From assembly GCA_032164245.1 (NCBI GenBank), contig JAVMKO010000021.1, forward strand, positions 9,182,285 through 9,246,284: a stretch of DNA of 64,000 bases. Reading direction: 5' to 3'. The notes under the pieces were generated by a model, which was given only the letters and a program-made list of their open reading frames with translations, did not search any database and had not been told where the DNA came from. Source of the stretch: Sternotherus odoratus (lineage: Eukaryota; Chordata; Testudines; Kinosternidae). The position numbers were made by a program, and so were the translations under genes. Numbering within the stretch: the first letter of the stretch is position 1; each line of letters opens with the position of its first letter. Positions 33,710 to 46,440 of this stretch are shown here, one piece after another.

Positions 33710-35199
33710 GGCCTCAGGTGGAAGGGACGGGGCTGGAGTCAGCGTCCCCCAACCAATCCATCTGCGCTCCCTGGCCTGCACTGCCCAGGGTTCCTTGATT
33801 TAAAGGACTCAAGACTCTGGCCACCACCAGCGGCCGGAGCCGCAGGCCCCTTTAAATCGTGGCCCCAGGGCAACTACTTCTCCCCCTCTACTCCGTCGGT
33901 GGCCCTGTCGGGTCGTCACTGCCCCTTTTGCTGGTAAGGACCCAGCAGGGCTGCCGATCACGTGCGCAAAAGGGGCAGCATGTTAAAGTTAGCAGTACAG
34001 GCGGCTTTTTACCGGTACGCCGTACTGGCCCGTACCCCCTTACTTTCACCCCTGGGGTGGGGGGGAAATCTTTCCAACGTAAATGGGAATTATGCACTTC
34101 GGTGGAGTGATCTTGCACCCCCAGGGCTCAAATGCAGACACTGCTTCAGAATCTTGGCCCGGCAGTAACCGCGGGCGTTTGTGACACTATGATGCTTCTG
34201 ACTATATTTGCACGTCTCAGCAAAAATCCAAGGTGCTCACTCGCCCCCACTCTTGTTCTGGTTGCTGCTTTAGGCAGCGCTGGGCAGGGTTTACCTGGGG
34301 CGGGAGCAGAGGAAAAACGGTTTCAGGAGGCACCAGCCGGTTTTTTACTAACCGCTTGCAAGCTTTGAAACTGAATGTTCCGCTCCACTGCGAGAACATT
34401 GGGAGTGAATGTTTAACTGCAAGGATCCCTACCCAGGGCCAGCTGACGGGCTGCAATTCCACCAGCAACGGCCAACCAGACAGAAAGCAAAACACCCTCT
34501 GACAGCAGGAAATATTTAAAAGCACCACACAGTGAATTCTCCCTCCCAAAAGTCTGACCAGCCCACCACGCTCGAACTGAGCCGCAACGCCAGCCCTCGG
34601 GCTTTAAGAGCTAAACCTGCCGGGTGTCCAACAGGCGGTTAAGCATTAAAAAAACCTGAACTCAGAGGAACTCTGACAGGGAAGTTGCTGGAAATAAGGA
34701 CTGACGGGCACAGCACCCATTCCTCTTTTCAACACGCGCTTGGCACCAAAATAAAGATTATATGTTTAAAAGACTTCCCTTTCCAACATGAAACTGACCA
34801 GTCAACACACACTGCAACACTTTAACTACAGGTGCAATGTTGCATTGGTTTAACTACACCAGTGCAACATCCCACCTGTTGTTGAGCCAGCGTGACTCTG
34901 GGGACACCCACACTTCAAACTGGAGCTGAAACATCCGGCTGGAGGAGACACCTGTGGTAGCTCCGATTGGGCTAGTGCACTAAATACAGAAGCAGAGCCA
35001 GGGTGGCGGGAGCAAGGGGAGGGCTAGCTGCCCAAATACGATGCCATCCGAGACTCTAGACACATGCTCAGGTTGCTAGCTCTTCCCACCTCCCACAGCA
35101 CTGTGGCTACACTTCAGATTTTAGCATGCTAGCTCAGAGTGCAGCTGTCTCGCCTCGAGATGGAAATGTAGACACACAAGAGAAATATGAAGGGAAGCA
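33710..35199. other. unique sequence with possible decayed repeat
   Basis: About 34010-34050 has GGTACGCCGTACTGGCCCGT, echoing GGTACGCTGTACC at 5640. About 34800-35150 resembles a worn MITE but without clear termini. Confidence 0.35.
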
Positions 35200-35201
35200 T
35201 A

Positions 35202-35557
35202 CCGTATTTTTCGCCCTATAGGACGCTCCGGCCTATAAGACGCCCCCGAGTTCTTCAATAAAAAAGCCGGACACAAAAAAAAAAAAAAAAAGCGCCTCGC
35301 TCTCCCGTCCCCGCCGCGCGGGCGGGTGCTCCCAGGGGCCCCGGGGCCCGAGCTGCTCTCGTTCCCCGCCGGCCCCAACACATGCGGTGGGCTCGGGGGG
35401 GAAGCGCCGCCCCGCCCCGCCCGCCGGGCCACCTGCAGCCGCCCCAGCTCCAGCTGCCCGGTAAGTGGTTTCATATATTTGGCATATAAGACGCCCCCCC
35501 TAATTTTGAGGTTATTTTGGGGGGTTAAAAGGGCGTCTTATATGCCGAAAAATACGG
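35202..35557. mobile_element. TA-flanked MITE with CpG-rich core
   Basis: Termini CCGTATTTTTCGCCCTATAG and its inverse ATATGCCGAAAAATACGG, with TA on both sides (35200-35201, 35558-35559). GACGCCCC motifs follow inside each end. A poly-A of about 17 and a strongly CpG-rich block (about 35292-35460) fill the centre. Mobilisation by a Tc1/mariner transposase is inferred. Confidence 0.8.
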
Positions 35558-35564
35558 TAAGTCC

Positions 35565-37245
35565 TCTAAGCAGGGATGGAGAGCTAAAAACAGACACCAA
35601 GAAGGCTGAGGTGTTTGATGCTTATTTTGCTTCAATCTTCACTAAAAAAACGTCGATGGTGACCAGATATTCAACACAATTAATACTATTAGGGGGAAGG
35701 AATGGGTTAAAGAATATTTAGATAAGTTAGATGCATTCAAGTTGGCAGGTTCTGATGAAACTCATCCTATGATGCATCAGGAACTAGTTGAAGCAATCTT
35801 AGAACTCTTAGCAATTATCGTCAAGAACTCATGGAGGACGGGTGAGGTCCCAGAGGACTGGAGAAGGGCAAACATAGAACCTAGCTTTTAAAAGAGGAAC
35901 AAAAAGGACCTGGGGAATTATAGACTAGTCAGCCTAACTTTAATACCAGAAAGATACAGGAACAAACGATTAAACCATCAATTTGTAAGCACCTTGAGGA
36001 TAGCAGCGTTATAAAGAATAGCCAGCATGGATTTGTCAAGAACAGATCATGCTGAACCAACCTAATTTCCCTCCTTGACAGCATTACTGGCCTAGTGGAC
36101 AGGAGAAACCAGTAGATGTGACCTAGCTTGAGGTCAGTAAGGCTTTTGACAAAGTCCCACATTACTTTCTCATAAGCAAACCAAAGAAACTTGATCTAGA
36201 TGACATTACTGTAAGGAGGGTGTAAAACTGGTTGAAAGGGTAGATCTCAATGGTTGGCTGTCAAACTGGGAGGGTGCATTTAGTGGGGTTCCACTGGGTC
36301 CAGGACCAGTCAATATTTTCATTCATGACTTGGATAACAGACTGGAGAGCACGCTTATAAAATCTGTGGATGACACAAAGCAGGAAGGTGCTGCAAGCTC
36401 TCTGGAGGACAGGATCGAGTTCAAAACCACCTTGACAAACTGGAGAATTGGTCTGAATTCAGCCAGATGAAATCCAATAAGGATAAGTGCAAAGTACTTC
36501 ACTCAGGAACAAAAAATCAAATGCACAACTACAGAATGGGGGCTAACTGGCTAGGCCGTTGCCCTGCTGAAAAGGTTCTGTGGGTTATAGTGGATCGCAA
36601 GGAGACCAGGAGTCAATACGTGATGCAGGTGCGAAAAAGGTCAGCATCGTTCCGGGCTGTATTAACAGCAGTCTCGGAGGTAAGACACGGGAGGTAATGG
36701 TCCCACCCTGCTTGGCACTGGTGAGGCATCAGATGGAGTCCTATGTCCAACTCCCGGCAACACACTTTAGGAAACTCCAACTCTAGGTAGTTAAGCGCTG
36801 GGACAGGCTTCCAAGGGAGGTTGTGGAATCCTGACACTGGCAGTTTTTAAGAACAGTTTGGACCAGGGGTCTCCAAACTACAGCCCGGGGGCTGGATCCA
36901 GCCCGTGGCTTCGATTTGTCTGGCCCTCCAGCAGGCACCTGGAGAAGCCGCTGCTGCCCCCTCCCCCTTGAGCTGCTGCCAGCTGCCCCATGTGCGGAGG
37001 GGTGAGTGCCCCTGCAGCAGTGGCCGGAGGAGCAAAGGGGGGGGAAGTTGCATATATTTGCATATATTGAATTTTTTCACAGTCACTTCGGCCCACGAAG
37101 CCCCTTCAAAAATCTAGTACGGCCCTCATCTCATAAAGTTTGGAGAAGCCTGGTTTGGGCAAACATCTGTCAAAGACGATCTAGGTTTACTTGATCCTGC
37201 TGCAGGGGCTGGATGACTTCTCGAGGTTCCTTCCAGCCCTACTTT
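35565..37245 (+). mobile_element. decayed CR1 LINE body to 3' end
   Basis: Traces the CR1 ORF2 reverse transcriptase on the plus strand: TTGGCAGGTTCTGATGAAAC, CAGAGGACTGGAGAAGGGCA, GGAATTATAGACTAGTCAGC, AATAGCCAGCATGGATTTGT and TAAGGCTTTTGACAAAGTCC (the FDKVP motif). The 3' end at 37171-37245 reads TCGAGGTTCCTTCCAGCCCT. Many stops, indels and internal deletions are present, so it is a dead fossil. A hAT element interrupts it at 36864-37152. Confidence 0.9.
36864..37152. mobile_element. hAT MITE nested in CR1, 8-bp TSD
   Basis: Starts CAGGGGTCTCCAAACTACAG CCCGGGGGCTGGATCC and ends AAAGTTTGGAGAAGCCTG, inverted termini of a Charlie-like hAT family. The TSD GTTTGGAC (36856-36863) pairs with GTTTGGGC (37153-37160), 7 of 8 bases. 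Confidence 0.9.
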
Positions 37246-39668
37246 TCTATTGTCCTAACCCTCACTAGTGAGACAGGGACGGCTCCGGGGCCGAGAGGTC
37301 TGGAGCTATCCCAGTGTAGGGGTACTGGGAGATTGGGGTACAGAGGCAGCTCGCTTCCAGAGTAGGGCAAAGGGACAGTGTGACAGATTCCTGGTGGCTG
37401 CTGCCCTCCGGACTGGACCTGAAATGAAGCAATAAGTGAAACTGATTTCTGCATGATGTGTAGAAGCCAACAACGCTTCCCCCCACATTCCTCCAGCTGG
37501 ACGCAACTTTGGCTAACTGCTCTGAGCACACCTGTGTGAGACCAGCCCTCCCACCGCCTACGGAAAGCCAGGACAGGGCTAACCTGAGCAACAAAGGGAT
37601 GTGGAAGGACAGAGATGCAGCAGAGGGCAATGAGGTTCACCTTGCGGCTGAAACGAAAGGGAAGGCGGGCGGCCCGGGGCTGGAGAGATAAAAGGGTTTG
37701 TGTTAAAGCTGGAAACAAACATCATTCCTGACCATTTTCATTCCACAAAGCAAACAGCAAAGCTGAGCCACCACCTGCTGGACCCGGCTTAATCATTCTC
37801 TAAACACCAAACTTGCCATTAACCCTTCGTCCGACCACGCTGGCAGCAAGCAGGGAACTCTCCTGAGAAGAAGACAGTGTCAAGAGCAGGAGGGACTTCT
37901 GCCCTGAGCAGATACCGGCTTGTACAATATTGAATCCCAGCCACACTTGGGTCCTGTTCGTAACCTGACTTGATTTAAAAAAAACCTCGCCTGGGCCTGT
38001 GACCCTTCGTGACGCCCCCCCCCGCCCCCCCGCACTTTAAGCACCGCCCACGGCAACTTCCATCTCAGCGTCTCCTGCCCGCTCTCTACGGACCGAGTGG
38101 GAGCTGTTTGCTCTGTACGGGTAGGTGCCGTACACTAGAATCTGCTCCAAAGACCTCGCAGTCTGAAGGACACGCTACAAAAGGAAGGTGAGGGGGAAGG
38201 TAGCCAACACGCCAGCAGAGGCGTCAGGATGACGGGCCTGCCGCGCTGTGTTTTGTTTGTGGTACACACACAGATGCCCTTGGTGAGCTCTGTTGCACAG
38301 GCCCGTGGCAGATGTGGTTGGGACTTACAGGAAGAGGGGTGTGGCCCGGTGTACCCGCTCAAGAAGCCCGTTCCACCCATAGGGAACAGCAGAGACGGCC
38401 GGGGGACAGGCCTGCTGGCCGCTATTTCAGGACAGCCAGAATATCCGCAATCCTGGCCGCATGTCTGGGCAGCTGAGGCCTCCGGCTGGGGCATTTAGTA
38501 AGACAAGGGTTCGACCTATCTGGGATGCACGGGGCTATGAGGAGGGGAAATCCCGAAGCACATGAGCGCGGATTTCCAGTTGAGAGGTTTATGGGAATGT
38601 GAAATCCAGACTGGATGGTCCTGTTCTTTTGCTTGTGATCTCACAGAAACTATGGGGCAGGAGCCTGAAAAGTGGGAAGGACCGGCCAGACGAGCTGCTG
38701 AAAATGAGCTTTGGGAACGCTGCTTGTACTTCCTATTCTAGCCAGAGAACGTATAACCAAGCAGCACCTGTAACAGCCGTGCAGCCGGCAATGCCCAGTT
38801 TAGCTCTGCACACAGAGCCGCGTGGCTAGCCATGGGGCAGTAGTAGCCACTACAAATCCACCGGCCTTCCCAGAGGCTTAGAAAGGACAGGGAGGATCCT
38901 GCCCACTAGCATGCAGGGCTGTGAAAACCCACCCCAAGCGCTCCCCGAAGTGCCCACTGGGAATGCCCCACTCCCCCTTAGGGGTCTCTGCAGTTACAGC
39001 TGCAATCCTGCCTTCTCTTCCCGTGGAAGGTGCCTGACTCCCCTTACAGACAGCTGCTCACCTCAGAGCGCTTTCCCCTGAGTGACCCCACAGCCACAGG
39101 AAGTGTTAAAATAACTTGGCAGGGCCCTCGTCTCCTTATCGAAAGCAACACAAAGGGAACTCTTCCGAAGGCACGGTGGGGAAAATTCACTCGGGCCCCA
39201 GCACCCTGCAGCTTGTAAACTGGAACACACACGAGAGGCGCCAACATCCCCCGAGGCACCAGGAAGCCGCTCAAACCTCCTTTTCTTGGGGAAACTTGCT
39301 TTTCCGTCACCTAGATTCTTTGGGCTGCCAAGGGGCCGTCTCAGCATCAGCAACTCTGCCAGCTCCATGCCCTGCAGCAGCCCAGCGCCATGACAGACAG
39401 GGGGCAAGTACAGACCCCGGAGCTAGCAGGCTTCATCCACAGGCAGCGCCTGTCGTGCCCTTTCCTTTCAGAGCTTTACCATCTTTGGTGCAAGAGGGGA
39501 GCCACCGGGAAAACATTCTGCAAGTGAAACATCCGCCACTGCCCAAAGACCTCCAAGTGTCCCCCCCCCGCTGTGGCACACCAGCCCCCCGCACCCTCCC
39601 CAGTGCCTCACATACAACACAGAGAGCCCCTCCAGGACCCCTGCACGTGACTTGCATCTCTCCCTAGG
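37246..39668. other. unique intronic sequence
   Basis: No recognised exon, RNA gene or repeat; moderately GC-rich. Confidence 0.45.
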
Positions 39669-39673
39669 CAGGA

Positions 39674-40324
39674 TGTCACGGAGCGCCCGGGCGATGGACT
39701 GGAACTTGCTCCCTATGAAGCCGGTTAGGACTCCGAGGGAAAGTGTCCTCTCTCCGCACACAGCCTGTTTCCAAGGCTAGGAGCTTTAGAGGTTCCCGCT
39801 TCCACCTTCCTGGTTCTGACCTCGGAGCATTCAGCACCTTCTGCCCCTCCGTGCGCTTCCCCTCAGCGAGCCCGCCCGGGGGGGGGGGCTCCTGGGAGAG
39901 CCAGAGGGTCCTGCACCCCAAATCCACAGTCAGACGTGACTCTCAGCCAGCCAGTAAAACAGAGGTTTATTTGATGACCAGTACCTGGTCTAACACAGAC
40001 CATACAGCGAACGTGAGCCCTCAGCTGGATCCATTTGGGGGGGCAGAGAGCTAGCTAGCCCCTCTGCCCTTCCCTGCCTGACTCCAGCTTCAGACTCCAA
40101 CTCCCTCTCTCCAGCCCCTCCTCCCCCTGGCTCAGCCAGGTCAGATCACCTGACCTCCCTCCAACAGGTTCAGCCGGCCTCTTTGCTATTCAATACTTCC
40201 AGCCAACGCCTTTCAGAGAGGGGGAAGGGCAGGCCCCAAGACAGCTTATGCTGTCTCTCTGCTTTGCATCAAGAAATGCATAGGGGAAACTGAGGCACCC
40301 ACACAATATTCCTACTCCGTCACA
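39674..40324 (-). mobile_element. solo LTR, family A, 5-bp TSD CAGGA
   Basis: Minus orientation, limits TGTCACGGAGCGCCCGGGCG and CCTACTCCGTCACA on the plus strand. CAGGA is repeated at 39669-39673 and 40325-40329. A reversed AATAAACCTCTG lies near 39960-39971. Same family as 20481-21155 and 32921-33704. Confidence 0.9.
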
Positions 40325-40416
40325 CAGGACTTGGGTCATCTTCTCTCGAATTGCAAAGGCCTTGCAAACAAGCCCTGCACCACCGCAGATGACTGCACAG
40401 GAGTGAGGAGAAATGC

Positions 40417-40544
40417 GGGTGACCAAATGTCCCAATTTTATAGGCACAGTCCCGATTTTGAGGTATTTTTCTTATATAGGCTCCTATTACCCCTCCACTC
40501 CCGCCCCCTGTCCCAATTTTTCACATTTGCTGTCTGGTCACCCT
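40417..40544. mobile_element. short MITE, GGGTGACCA termini
   Basis: GGGTGACCAAATGTCCCAAT and TTGCTGTCTGGTCACCC are clear inverted termini. The core CTTATATAGGCTCCTATTAC matches 7625-7741. Confidence 0.85.
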
Positions 40545-40616
40545 AGGAGAACGCAAGATGGTCGCCTCACTTCGGGTCCCCTCTGAAATCGCATGGGCAC
40601 TCAACCCTCGCCCTCC

Positions 40617-40695
40617 AGCATGCAACATAATGGCCTGCGTGATACAGGAATCCAGGCTAGATGAGCAAATGGTCCCTTTCTGGACTTAAACGCCA
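40617..40695 (+). mobile_element. CR1 LINE 3' end
   Basis: CAGGCTAGATGAGCAAATGG TCCCTTTCTGGACTTAAACG is a CR1 tail. Confidence 0.75.
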
Positions 40696-40899
40696 TGAAC
40701 CCAGGAGCTCTAGCACCACAAAGACCCATTCGATTTCTGCTGATACAGGAGCTCAGACTCCAGTACTAAGCCCTTTTGTATCTCTCAAGCCTCCTCTTGT
40801 TCCTTAGACCTGACAATGCTCCAGCGGCCTGTCTGCCCGTCAAATAGTGTCAAGGAACTCCTGGCTATTCACCCCAGGTCTCCATCTCCTCCCTGGAAT

Positions 40900-41290
40900 C
40901 ACAAAGAAAGGTCAGGGGAAGTTGGTTTCCAACCCAATAAAATGAGCAGAGGAGGAAGGGGAGGGGGGATTTCTCTGCACACAGGGATAAAGAGAAAGAA
41001 GAGGGTGAGAAAAGACGAGAGCAAGGGAGCTGTGGACCCAGAGGGAGAGAGCGGGAGATGTGGAGTGACAGAGAGAGGAGAGAGGGAGGGCTGGATGCAG
41101 ACAGTAATGCACTGATGCAGGATGACAGTGAGCGAGAAGAGGAGAGAACATGCTGAAGAGGAGTACAGCAAGATGCAGGCATTGGGGGAGAGAAAGGGCG
41201 AAGGAGCTGGGATGCACAGAGGAAGAGAGAGAAATGCAGGCTGATGGGGGAGGGAAGGGCAGTGCCAGGACTGGAGACAAGAGGGACTCA
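40900..41290. repeat. purine-rich low-complexity region
   Basis: Plus strand is dominated by GAGAGAGGAGA-like sequence; long serine-rich frames on the minus strand are composition artefacts. Confidence 0.7.
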
Positions 41291-41754
41291 GACTGACAGG
41301 GAATTAATTAAGTTCCGAGAAAGCGGCAGCAAAGTCTGATCCTTTGTGTGGCTCTCAGAGGCCTCGATCTCCAGAAACTAATCGCAGCTTTCACCAGCGC
41401 TTTGAAAGCAGCCAACTGGGGGCGGGGGGTCCTCTCTGGAAGGCAGGAGGTCCGAGACCAGTCACTTGTGCTATTTTCAATGCTTTGGCGTAGCTCCTCC
41501 TGCCTCAATTAACTGAGTTTCCAATAATAACGCTCCCGCTTGTGGGGTCTGTGAGCTCATCCGCCCTGCTGAGCGAAAAAGCACCCACGGGAGGTTGCAC
41601 GGGGAGCACCCGCTTGCACAAGGCCGTGCCACACGCACGTGCAAAACACACACCGGTGCTCATGCTACTTTGGCTGGCTCAGCATCTTTCTTGGAGGAGG
41701 GGGAAGGAGGAAGCCCGGAACTTTTCCAGAGGCACCTCCCATCTTTCCAATCCA

Positions 41755-41975
41755 CACTGTAATGAAAATACGACTACTTAGCATGTATAGAGCAAACGGG
41801 GTTCAAAACCCTGGGCAGATATTGGCCAATTAAGCCCCACCAGGCCCCTGCCAGGCCCAGAAGGGAAAAAAATGATGCAAAAGTAGAGAAGTGACTTGTT
41901 CACACCACAGAGGGAGTCAGTGCCAGCGCCAGGGTTAGAATGTGGGCACTCCTGGCGCTCCGGCCTGTGCTCAGA
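41755..41975 (-). repeat. MIR-like SINE
   Basis: AGTAGAGAAGTGACTTGTTC ACACCACA and CAGCGCCAGGGTTAGAATGT are antisense MIR blocks. Confidence 0.65.
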
Positions 41976-41979
41976 ATAT

Positions 41980-42164
41980 GGAGGGGGACTGATAGCTCAG
42001 TGGTTTGGGCACTGGCCTGCTAAACCCAGGGTTGTGAGTTCAGTCCTTGAGGGGGCCTTGCATATTTAGGGAATATGGGGCAAATATAGGGATTGGTTCT
42101 GCTTTGAGCAGGGGGTTGGACTAGATGATCTCCTGAGGTCCCTTCCAACTCTGAGATTCTATGA
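41980..42164 (+). repeat. Cry-type tRNA-derived SINE
   Basis: GATAGCTCAGTGGTTTGGGC, GCTAAACCCAGGGTTGTGAG TTCAGTCC, and the CR1-like tail GACTAGATGATCTCCTGAGG. Confidence 0.9.
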
Positions 42165-43715
42165 GCGCAAAGACAGATCACCACAAGGTACAGTTAACAG
42201 CCCCCTCGCTGGGCTCTGCTGCTTCCACCATGCGGCCAGCTAAGACGGGGAAACTGAGCCGAACTCAGCCCAAAGCATCCCGGTTCCTATCCAGCTCCAG
42301 AACAGCACATTCAGGTCAAACAACAGTCTTCTCGAATCCCCTTCTGGCCTACCCAGGACCTTCACACTGGAGGGTCCTCTCTGAACTGTTCCATGACTGA
42401 CCCAAGGAGCATCGTAATCCCCCTTGTCTTGGGGGAGAATAAGCCAGACCCCTTCTTGAGAACAGGGCTTTAGATATCCAATCCAGACCACAGTCCTCTG
42501 CACTCCGGCTGCCAGGAGCAGGCAGACTTGAGGAATCTCAAAGAAAGCCATTCCCACCTTCACTTGTTCCCTCTCTATCCTCCCTACAGGGCTGAATGAA
42601 CTGGCAAGTAATGTCAGGCCAATTCCCTCTCTCCCCATGCCATCCAGGCAGCGTCTCTCACTGCAGGTTCTTCAGAGCCAGGCTTCCCACAGCAACCTTC
42701 CCATAGCAGCTTAGGAAACAGGAAAGCCAGGAGAAAAAACAAGGCTGCTTGAATCAAAACCCCTTTTCTGAGGGCTAACAAAAGGCCTGGTGTCTGCACA
42801 AACAGGCCTGTTATTCTAACGCCGACCAAAGGCTTCTTGGCAGCGAAAGAAATATGAAAATGTTAGGCTTGTGGGAACTATCTGCACTTTGTTTTGGGTG
42901 CGTTTGCTCCTTTGTGTATTTATAGTGCGCTCCACGCAGGAAGCCCACTTCAGCCAGAACACACAGGGCACTTCGGCGAGTCAAAAATCGCTTCTGCCTC
43001 TTTGCAAAAGTTCGTTCCCTTGCAACAACTGTTTGTGCTGATGACCCTGTCCGGGAACGGGGCTTTACCCTCCTCCAGCCCCTTGCTCACCTCTCAGACA
43101 AGAGAGTCAAACTGGCAGTTTGTTTGGAAACACTGGTGCAATGTAACAAGTGAAGAGAGTATGTGCGTGCGCTTACGTGTGTTTTTAAGAGACCTACCAA
43201 AGCAGGTCTCCCGTAACAGGCAGAACATCATGAACTCCATCACTGCCCTTCCACAAGCTCCAGCTGGGAATCTTAAAACTGGGACCGAGCAGAGGGTTTG
43301 ATCTTCAAGTAGAGCAACGTGTAGGAGAATTCACAACATACATGAAACCTGTTCAGGATGCTAGATGTGCTAAGCGCCAACCTGAAAGGGAGGTCAAAAG
43401 AGACGTACAAACTCCAGTGGGCTCTTGTTTTCCCCTAATAATAAATTGGAAGCATCCATAAAGCCTTGAGCTGTGATCTCATTAGACCTCACAAGCAAAG
43501 CAGCGTCCAACCCGGTTACTACTTCAATGAGAGACCTGCAGGAAGATGCTGGTGATTTAATAGGTGGGTCAGTACTGAACCAATACGCTAGCAAGGACCA
43601 CTGGAATCACAAACTAAAACAGGCTGCTCTTGGAAGAGCAGGTGTTAAAACTTGAAAGCCTGGCCAAATTCTATTGCATCTGTGACTGACTGGAATGCTG
43701 TGCTCTTCTTCACTT
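42165..43715. other. unique intronic sequence
   Basis: Nothing recognised beyond chance frames. Confidence 0.5.
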
Positions 43716-44109
43716 CAGGTATGTCTACACTGAGCCTAGACCATGACTCAGGTTTGAGCCCACGCCCCCTTCCATCCGTAACAAATCAGTCTAACTCTGG
43801 TCAGCAAGCACTCTGGAACCATGTTTTAGGACTGGCTGGGGGATGGATCAGAGCCTGAGTCCCACTGGGACTGGAGATCAAACCCCGTCATTTTGCAGTG
43901 TGGACACAGGTCAAGCTGCAGACCCGAGTCAGAAGGTCTGCGTAATGCTGTAGGTACCCACCCAGCATGGCTGTGGGACCCAAGTCCAGCAATGTTAACC
44001 CCGGGTTCGCACTGCAGTGTGAACACTCACACATGGGCTTGGAACCAACAAGTCCACAAGATCAGGTCCCATAGGCCAAGGCTTAGTGTGCAGTGTAGAT
44101 GCCCTTCAT
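43716..44109. mobile_element. MITE of the GTCTACACT group
   Basis: Left CAGGTATGTCTACACTGAGC and right GTGTGCAGTGTAGATGCCCT are inverted ends. The centre has the paired blocks CAGTGTGGACACAGG and CACTGCAGTGTGAACACTC. Confidence 0.65.
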
Positions 44110-46210
44110 GGCCTATGCCGGTGTGGGGCGACACTGTCGAAGAGCTGCTGCGTCCCAGATAGGCAAAGCCAGTCCTGTACCCGCAGCATGTAACCGCTTT
44201 GGCTTGGGAAAGGGTTGTCCAAATGCAAGGCAGCAGCGCATATGGCATCTGATGGAGAGATGCCAGTTAAAGGTTCAGACTCTTGCATCATCTCTGACTG
44301 AAATGGAAAGTCCTGTTCTGTCCACACTTGTTCTCCGGGAGCAGAAACATGCCCCCTTTGTGTGAGTAGTTGTTTGCTGCTCAGCGGGGGCTTCGCTTAT
44401 TACTTCACAGCAAATTTCCAACTATATTTAATCTCCAGCCGCGACGGTCAGCTCCTCTCCAAACGAGGCCTTGAAGTGTTACGGCAGCGAGGAATTTGAG
44501 ATTAAAAAATAACTGAAAAGGGCTGAAGTCTCTGTTCCCTGGAGCTCCGCTCTCCCGTGGCGAAACTTAATCCCCATTAAAAAACAAACGAAACAATCGA
44601 GTTGCTAACGTTTCCCTGCCGGTTTTGTCAGAGCACCAGCGCAGCATCACTCACCAGAGCCGCACCGGCTGATCCAGTCCCCCTAGCCCTAGTCCAGTGC
44701 ACATCCTCCCCACCCCCCGGGATCATTTACTCCAGGGATCCAGAGTCTCACCTAGGTTTTTCTGGAACCCAGACACCGTGAGCACCTTGCCAGGAACACA
44801 GGAGCCTGCAGACTGCCTGTGAAGGATGGAAATTAACCCTCCCAAGGCGCACAATGCTGGATAAACCACAACAGCAGCTCAAAGTCACTCAGATTTCATC
44901 TTCGTTTGGACAGGCGCCCCTGGACCTGTCTTCCTGACCCCATCACTTTATCGCCTCCCCGCCAAAAAAGAAAACACCCCATGTGGTACAGGCGACCTCT
45001 TAGATTCGGTCCAAAATACCAGACACCAAGCAAGTGACTCAGCTCCTTCCTCAGTCAGGTGAGGTGAATTTTTCCCGCGTCAACTCTTTGTCCTGTTTTT
45101 ACGTGAAAGGCGCTCAGATGCGACGGCGAAGGGGAACGGCAAAGAGCTGAGCAGAGAGACAGACAGGATATGGCAGGCGCGCCTCCCCAGCGCTGATGGG
45201 CATCGGGATCCGGCTAGCCGCGGCAAGCAGTCAAATTCACGCTTCTCCCTCTCCTGCCCTTCCCCAATCAGACCGCTACGCGACACTCCTCCAGAACACC
45301 CAGTCCCACCAAGCCACAATGCTGGGATAGAACGAGCCGGAATGGCAGGCCACGTTTCAGAGAAAAAAGGGCCCCACCCAGCGTTGGCTCGGAGAGATCT
45401 CCGGCTCAGACCTCTTATCGCTCACAAGCACCTTGGTGGATCAGCGCTCCTAGTCCAGGAAGCTATCACATGACTGGCCCGAAGTAAACACTGACGGGAA
45501 CGCAGCAGGGGAGATGGCCTGACCTGCCCCCTGCCCCTCTCTTCCCCCTTCTCCCCTCCCCATTTGCCAGCCATTCTGCTAGCATCACCCTGTTCCCTTT
45601 CTGGGGCTTTCAGTCGCTGAATTCAGTGCCAAGTCAGAAGCAAGTGTGTCAGGATCGGAGTGGTCCAGCCAGACAGGATTCCACACTCCCTTTATTCCCC
45701 CTCCACTAACACATTAAGACAAAGAAACCGAATGAGTGACTCAGTTCGGTTCCCAAGAGGTCACTGCAGCACACACTGCCTACAATGTTCTAGTGCTTCA
45801 ACCGGCCTACTGGTCAATATCCAAAGGCTGAAGCTTCCACCGCTTCCCTTTATGCTACAATCGGACAGATCTTCCTAGTACAACCATCAGCAGACCCAGG
45901 CACACACCCTCCTCATGCTGGAGTCACAAGTCCCCCATTCCCACACTCCCAGAATGAGCAAGAGACTCCTAAGCGCTCCAAATCACAGCCCTGTACAACC
46001 GCAGCCACCTGGCCTGCCCATCACCCTCCCCGCTATTATTGCTAGGACGTGCAAGACTAAGCAGTGCTATTATCACCCATTAGCCCCAGCTTTGAGCATG
46101 ACACAACTGAGGTCTATCAAAGGAGGGCCACTTCTGGAAGGTCAGCTTTGAGCAAATGAGTTGCTGGAAACGAGAGGAGCAAGTCCAACCAAGTAGTAGT
46201 TTGGTGTGAG
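44110..46210. other. unique intronic sequence
   Basis: No repeat or exon recognised; 44390-44640 is AT-richer and repeat-free. Confidence 0.45.
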
Positions 46211-46214
46211 TAGC

Positions 46215-46440
46215 TGATATCTTATTGTTGGCCCCAGATAAAGCACCCGCCTGGGACTCAGGAGACCTCGGTTCTATTCCCAGCTCTGCCACTGGCCTGC
46301 TGGGTGACTTGGAGCAAGTCATTTCATCACTCTGTGCCTCAGTGTCCCCTTCTGTAAAATGGGGGTAATGATACTTCTCTCCCTTGGCCAGGTGCTCTAA
46401 GATCTGCAGGTCTAGGTATTATTATGGTCTCTCTCCACAG
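46215..46440 (+). repeat. MIR-like SINE, well preserved
   Basis: GGACTCAGGAGACCTCGGTT CTATTCCCAGCTCTGCCACT, then TCTGTGCCTCAGTGTCCCCT TCTGTAAAATGGGGGTAATG. Confidence 0.95.

Noticed and set aside
39116..39667. 183-codon plus-strand frame
   Set aside because: Proline-rich composition, no domain, no splice context; chance frame in GC-rich sequence.
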